8,134 bases of DNA from the NCBI GenBank assembly GCA_002298925.1, contig DBMM01000054.1, forward strand, positions 1 through 8,134, read 5' to 3'. The notes under the pieces are model-generated. The model was not told the origin of the DNA. It was given only the letters and a program-made list of their open reading frames with translations, and ran no database searches. Shown here in pieces: positions 5,288-8,134 of this stretch (positions within the stretch are counted from its first letter, which is position 1; each line of letters opens with the position of its first letter). The translations under genes and the position numbers were made by a program. The stretch is from Geobacter sp. UBA698 (GTDB lineage Bacteria; Desulfobacterota; Desulfuromonadia; Geobacterales; Pseudopelobacteraceae).

Positions 5288-7663
5288 CTATCTGTCCAAA
5301 TCTGCCAGCACGAAATCAATGGAGCCGAGTATGGCCAGAAAATCGGCCAGCAGCCAACCGCGGCTCATGACCGGCAGGGCCTGGATGTGAGAGAAGCTGG
5401 GGGTCTTGATCCGCACCCGGTAGGGAATGTTTAATCCATCCGAAACAACAAAATAGCCGTTCTCACCTTTGGGGGCCTCGATGGCTGAGTAATTCTCACC
5501 TCTGGGAGGCGCCATGCCCCGGGTACTGTTGACAAAATGATGGATCAGAGACTCGATGTCCTTGAGAGTGTCCTGCTTTTGAGGCAGCACAAAGCGGTAG
5601 TCATCCGTAATCCAGCGTCCGCCAGGCATCTCCACCATGGCCTGTTCAACCAGCCGCAGGGACTGCTTGATCTCCTCCATCCGCACCAGATAGCGTGCCC
5701 AGCAGTCGCCGCCCTCCGCCACCGCCACTTCAAAGGTGAAACGATCGTAACCGGCATAGGGCATCTTTTTACGCAGATCCCATTCCAGACCGCAGGCTCG
5801 CAGATTGGGGCCGGAAAGCCCCCATTCCATGGCATCCTTCGCTGAAATTGCACCGACCCCGGCCAGACGTTTGCGGAAGATGGGGTTGCCGTTGATGAGC
5901 AGTTCGTACTCCTTCAGGCGTGCCGGCATCCATTCCAGAAAAGACTTGACCGGTTCCTGCCACCCATCGGGCAGATCTTCAGCAACCCCGCCGATCCGGA
6001 ACCAGGCCGGGTGCATGCGGCCGCCAGTGATCATTTCCACAATGTCGAAGATTTTTTCCCGATCGGTAAAAGTATAAAAAACCGGGGTCATGGCACCCAC
6101 GTCGGCGGTAAAGGTGCCCAACCAGACCAGATGACTGGCGATGCGAAACAGCTCGGCCAGCATGATCCTGATGTAGATGGCCCGCTCAGGCACGGCAATG
6201 CCGCACAGCCGCTCGACCGAGTTGACATAGGCCAGGTTGTTTTGCACACCTGCCAGGTAATCGATGCGATCGGTATAGGGAATGAACTGGTTCCAGTGCT
6301 GACGTTCGGCGATCTTTTCGGCTCCGCGATGGTGATAGCCGATGTCAAAATCAATGTCGGTGATCTCTTCACCGTCCAGCTTGAGAATACACCGGATGAT
6401 GCCGTGGGTGCCGGGATGTTGCGGTCCCAAATTAAGCACCATCTCCCCCTCTCCAACCCGCTCGAAGAAATCGGAGGCGGGCAGCGCCCTGTGACGGCGG
6501 GCATCATCGGCGGTATATGGCGCCATTTCCGTGGCGCGGAAGGGGTGCTCCTTGCGCAGCGGATGCCCCTGCCAGTCATGGGGCATCAGGATGCGACGCA
6601 GATCGGGATGCCCCTCAAAGCGGATGCCATACATATCGTAGACTTCTCGCTCGTACCATCCGGCCGAGGCGAAAACCGAAGTTACGCTGGGCAGTGCGGG
6701 CATCTCCCCTGTCAACTCCGTTTTGACGCGCACATAACCGGGCTTGTCAAAAGAAAGCAGGTGGTAATTGAGGGTGAAGTCTCCGTATTTTTCCCGCTCG
6801 CTGCGGCAGGATTCATCAACGGCAGCGATATCCTCCAGACGTCCGAACGCGATGCCGTTGCGGTTTTTCAAATGCCGCAGCAGATCGGACACAAGTTGGG
6901 GCGGTATCCGCAACGTAAGCATGTCAGTGGCGGTCCCATCAACGCTAACCTTACCGCCAAACAACTGCGCCATTTCCTCTGGCAGTCCGAAATCGGGATA
7001 ATTGTGGCGCGGAGCTTCCGGGCGCCAAATGGTGTCCGAGCGCGGCTCGAAAGGTCGGGGGTGACCAACAGAGACTCCCCTGATGGCAATTGCTTCCATA
7101 CCCGGGCCGCGGGTGTCGTTGGACTTGCCCACTCCTGGAACCAGTACCGGCACGGTGGTACCCTGGCTGCCACCGGAGAGATGCAGCACCGGACGGGCCG
7201 GACGCTCGCAGCTTCGGATTTTCTCCTGCAGTTGCATCAGTCCCTGCATGAACGCTTCAGGACGTGGCGGGCATCCCGGCACATAGACATCAACCGGCAG
7301 AATCTGATTGACCCCCTGCACCACGCTGTAAACATCGTACATGCCGCCCGAATTGGCACAGCTCCCCATGGACATGACCCAGCGCGGCTCGGCCATCTGT
7401 TCATAGAGGTGCAAAATCGAGGGGGCCATTTTGACAAACGGCGTTCCGGCTATGACCATAAGGTCGGCTTCGCGCGGTGTACCCCGCAGAACCTCGGCCC
7501 CGAATCGGGATATGTCATGGCGGGATGTGAAAGAGGTCATCATCTCCACGAAGCAGCAGGAGAGACCGAAAAACATTGGCCAGAGGGAATTGGCACGGCC
7601 CCAGTTGATCATGTCGTCGAGGCGGGTGAGGAGGATGTTGTTTGAGAATTGCTCTTCAGGCAT
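5288..7663 (-). CDS. nuoBCD: NADH-quinone oxidoreductase subunit B/C/D fusion
   Basis: One 791-residue chain joins three peripheral-arm subunits of complex I, which carries electrons from NADH to quinone and pumps protons. The NuoB part (about 1-165) holds the four N2 [4Fe-4S] ligands: Cys36-Cys37 in GLSCCFVEMM, Cys102 in MGSCANSGGMYD and Cys131 in VPGCPPRPEA, with the same spacing as E. coli NuoB. A linker of about 60 residues leads to NuoC (about 225-385) with its signature from EREVYDMYGI through GHPLRKEHP (338-376). NuoD (about 395-791) has GPQHPGTHG with quinone-site His416 and His420, GYHHRGAEK, DRIDYL and DVGAMTP, and ends in the typical Asp-Arg. The NuoCD fusion is common and NuoBCD is known from Geobacter relatives. 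ATG at 7663 has AAAGG seven bases upstream and overlaps nuoA by eight bases; GTG at 7678 (796 residues) is the alternative. Confidence 0.96.
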   Translation of the reverse strand: MPEEQFSNNILLTRLDDMINWGRANSLWPMFFGLSCCFVEMMTSFTSRHDISRFGAEVLRGTPREADLMVIAGTPFVKMAPSILHLYEQMAEPRWVMSMGSCANSGGMYDVYSVVQGVNQILPVDVYVPGCPPRPEAFMQGLMQLQEKIRSCERPARPVLHLSGGSQGTTVPVLVPGVGKSNDTRGPGMEAIAIRGVSVGHPRPFEPRSDTIWRPEAPRHNYPDFGLPEEMAQLFGGKVSVDGTATDMLTLRIPPQLVSDLLRHLKNRNGIAFGRLEDIAAVDESCRSEREKYGDFTLNYHLLSFDKPGYVRVKTELTGEMPALPSVTSVFASAGWYEREVYDMYGIRFEGHPDLRRILMPHDWQGHPLRKEHPFRATEMAPYTADDARRHRALPASDFFERVGEGEMVLNLGPQHPGTHGIIRCILKLDGEEITDIDFDIGYHHRGAEKIAERQHWNQFIPYTDRIDYLAGVQNNLAYVNSVERLCGIAVPERAIYIRIMLAELFRIASHLVWLGTFTADVGAMTPVFYTFTDREKIFDIVEMITGGRMHPAWFRIGGVAEDLPDGWQEPVKSFLEWMPARLKEYELLINGNPIFRKRLAGVGAISAKDAMEWGLSGPNLRACGLEWDLRKKMPYAGYDRFTFEVAVAEGGDCWARYLVRMEEIKQSLRLVEQAMVEMPGGRWITDDYRFVLPQKQDTLKDIESLIHHFVNSTRGMAPPRGENYSAIEAPKGENGYFVVSDGLNIPYRVRIKTPSFSHIQALPVMSRGWLLADFLAILGSIDFVLADLDR

Positions 7664-8042
7664 GGGGTGACCTTTCACGGGATGGTCCCCAGTTCAGGCC
7701 GCCTTTCAACCAGAGCCAGACCAGCCCTGCCGCCAGAATAACGATAAAAACCGTAATCTGCAGCAGTCCCGGCACTCCGAGCTCATCCCAGGCAACGGCC
7801 CACGTGAAGATGAAGGCCGCTTCCACGTCGAACACGATAAAGAAGATGGCCACCAGATAAAACGGAACCGGCCAAGCGAGGCGAGCATTTCCACTGGGAG
7901 CAACTCCGGATTCGTACGGCATTTGCTTGGCCGGTGAAGTTCGCTTTGCTCCCAGCCACCAGGCGACCAGCAGCAAAGCGCCGATCAGAGCAACGGCAGT
8001 CAGCGCATATACAAGTAGATGGTAAAAGGCCTCAAGAATCAT
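7656..8042 (-). CDS. nuoA: NADH-quinone oxidoreductase subunit A
   Basis: NuoA is a small membrane subunit of complex I at the junction between the quinone-reducing arm and the proton-pumping arm. The 128-residue protein shows three membrane segments at about 9-31, 59-82 and 92-113. The family signature is present: PYESG with Glu44 in the loop after segment 1, and FDVEAAF with Asp72 and Glu74 in segment 2. These match the conserved acidic residues Glu51, Asp79 and Glu81 of E. coli NuoA at constant offset. The start is the ATG at 8042; an in-frame stop 18 bases upstream excludes a longer form. No Shine-Dalgarno is visible before this ATG, which is odd for the first gene of an operon. The end overlaps nuoBCD. 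Nuo genes E to N do not follow in this window. Confidence 0.95.
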   Translation of the reverse strand: MILEAFYHLLVYALTAVALIGALLLVAWWLGAKRTSPAKQMPYESGVAPSGNARLAWPVPFYLVAIFFIVFDVEAAFIFTWAVAWDELGVPGLLQITVFIVILAAGLVWLWLKGGLNWGPSRERSPHA

Positions 8043-8080
8043 TGAGAAAATATAACAGACTTACTGCTGTATTCAAACGA

Positions 8081-8108
8081 ATTATACGCAAACAGCCCCA
8101 CCAGATAA
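8081..8108 (-). promoter_or_regulatory. Possible nuoA promoter
   Basis: A perfect TATAAT lies on the minus strand at 8081-8086, about 38 bases before the nuoA start. The -35 position falls inside the hairpin at 8091-8124 and matches poorly (TTATCT with a 16-base spacer), so an activator or another sigma factor may be involved. A second candidate, TTGAAT (8069-8074) with a 16-base spacer to TATATT, lies so close to the ATG that its message would be nearly leaderless. Confidence 0.4.
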
Positions 8109-8124
8109 ATCTGATGGGGCTGTT
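8091..8124 (-). terminator. Hairpin, probable terminator of the gene beyond the right edge
   Basis: A 10-bp GC-rich arm (8091-8100 with 8115-8124) is extended by four more pairs (8102-8105 with 8110-8113) around a TAAA loop. The remaining position is a G.U pair in the minus-strand RNA but a C/A mismatch in the plus-strand RNA, so the leftward transcript folds better. The T-run is short on the minus side (TTT) and somewhat better on the plus side (TTCGTTATTATT), so it could end transcripts from either direction. The gene it serves is outside the window. Confidence 0.6.
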
Positions 8125-8134
8125 CGTTATTATT

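Noticed and set aside
6011..7645. Long plus-strand open frame (544 codons) opposite nuoBCD
   Set aside because: It is antisense to a fully conserved gene, shows no recognisable domain, and arises from codon bias in GC-rich sequence.
1..8134. CRISPR array, tRNA or rRNA gene, insertion sequence or defence system
   Set aside because: No regularly spaced repeats, cloverleaf, transposase frame or terminal inverted repeats are visible; almost all of the window is core metabolic genes.

Overview
The window carries seven protein genes, all on the minus strand and read right to left: nuoA, a three-way nuoBCD fusion, murA, hisG, hisD, hisC and hisB. The moderately GC-rich sequence, the NuoBCD fusion, the short HisZ-dependent form of HisG and the order murA-hisG-hisD-hisC-hisB all point to a Geobacter/Pelobacter-type bacterium (Desulfuromonadia, formerly Deltaproteobacteria). 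This assignment rests on recalled family knowledge, not on a database search.

Right part (about 5288-8134): a hairpin at 8091-8124 is followed by a TATAAT box and then nuoA, whose end overlaps the start of nuoBCD. Together these encode the membrane subunit NuoA and the peripheral-arm subunits B, C and D of proton-pumping NADH:quinone oxidoreductase (complex I). The fused protein keeps the N2 cluster cysteines and the quinone-site histidines, so it looks functional. The other complex I genes (nuoE to nuoN) do not follow; the next gene is murA.

Middle (5133-5287): this gap holds a good sigma70-type promoter (TTTACA, 17-base spacer, TAAAAT) and a clear ribosome binding site for murA. I see no terminator and no convincing gene.

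Left part (about 150-5132): murA (peptidoglycan precursor synthesis) heads a compact operon with hisG, hisD, hisC and hisB (histidine biosynthesis). The murA/hisG and hisD/hisC junctions are ATGA overlaps. The operon ends at a strong intrinsic terminator at 151-190, so hisH, hisA, hisF, hisI and hisE are not part of it. The leftmost 150 bases contain no gene but do contain an unusual imperfect hairpin.

Nothing here is clearly a new biological system. The most notable points are the triple Nuo fusion, the abrupt change from nuo to murA/his genes, the early end of the his operon and the unexplained noncoding element at the left edge.
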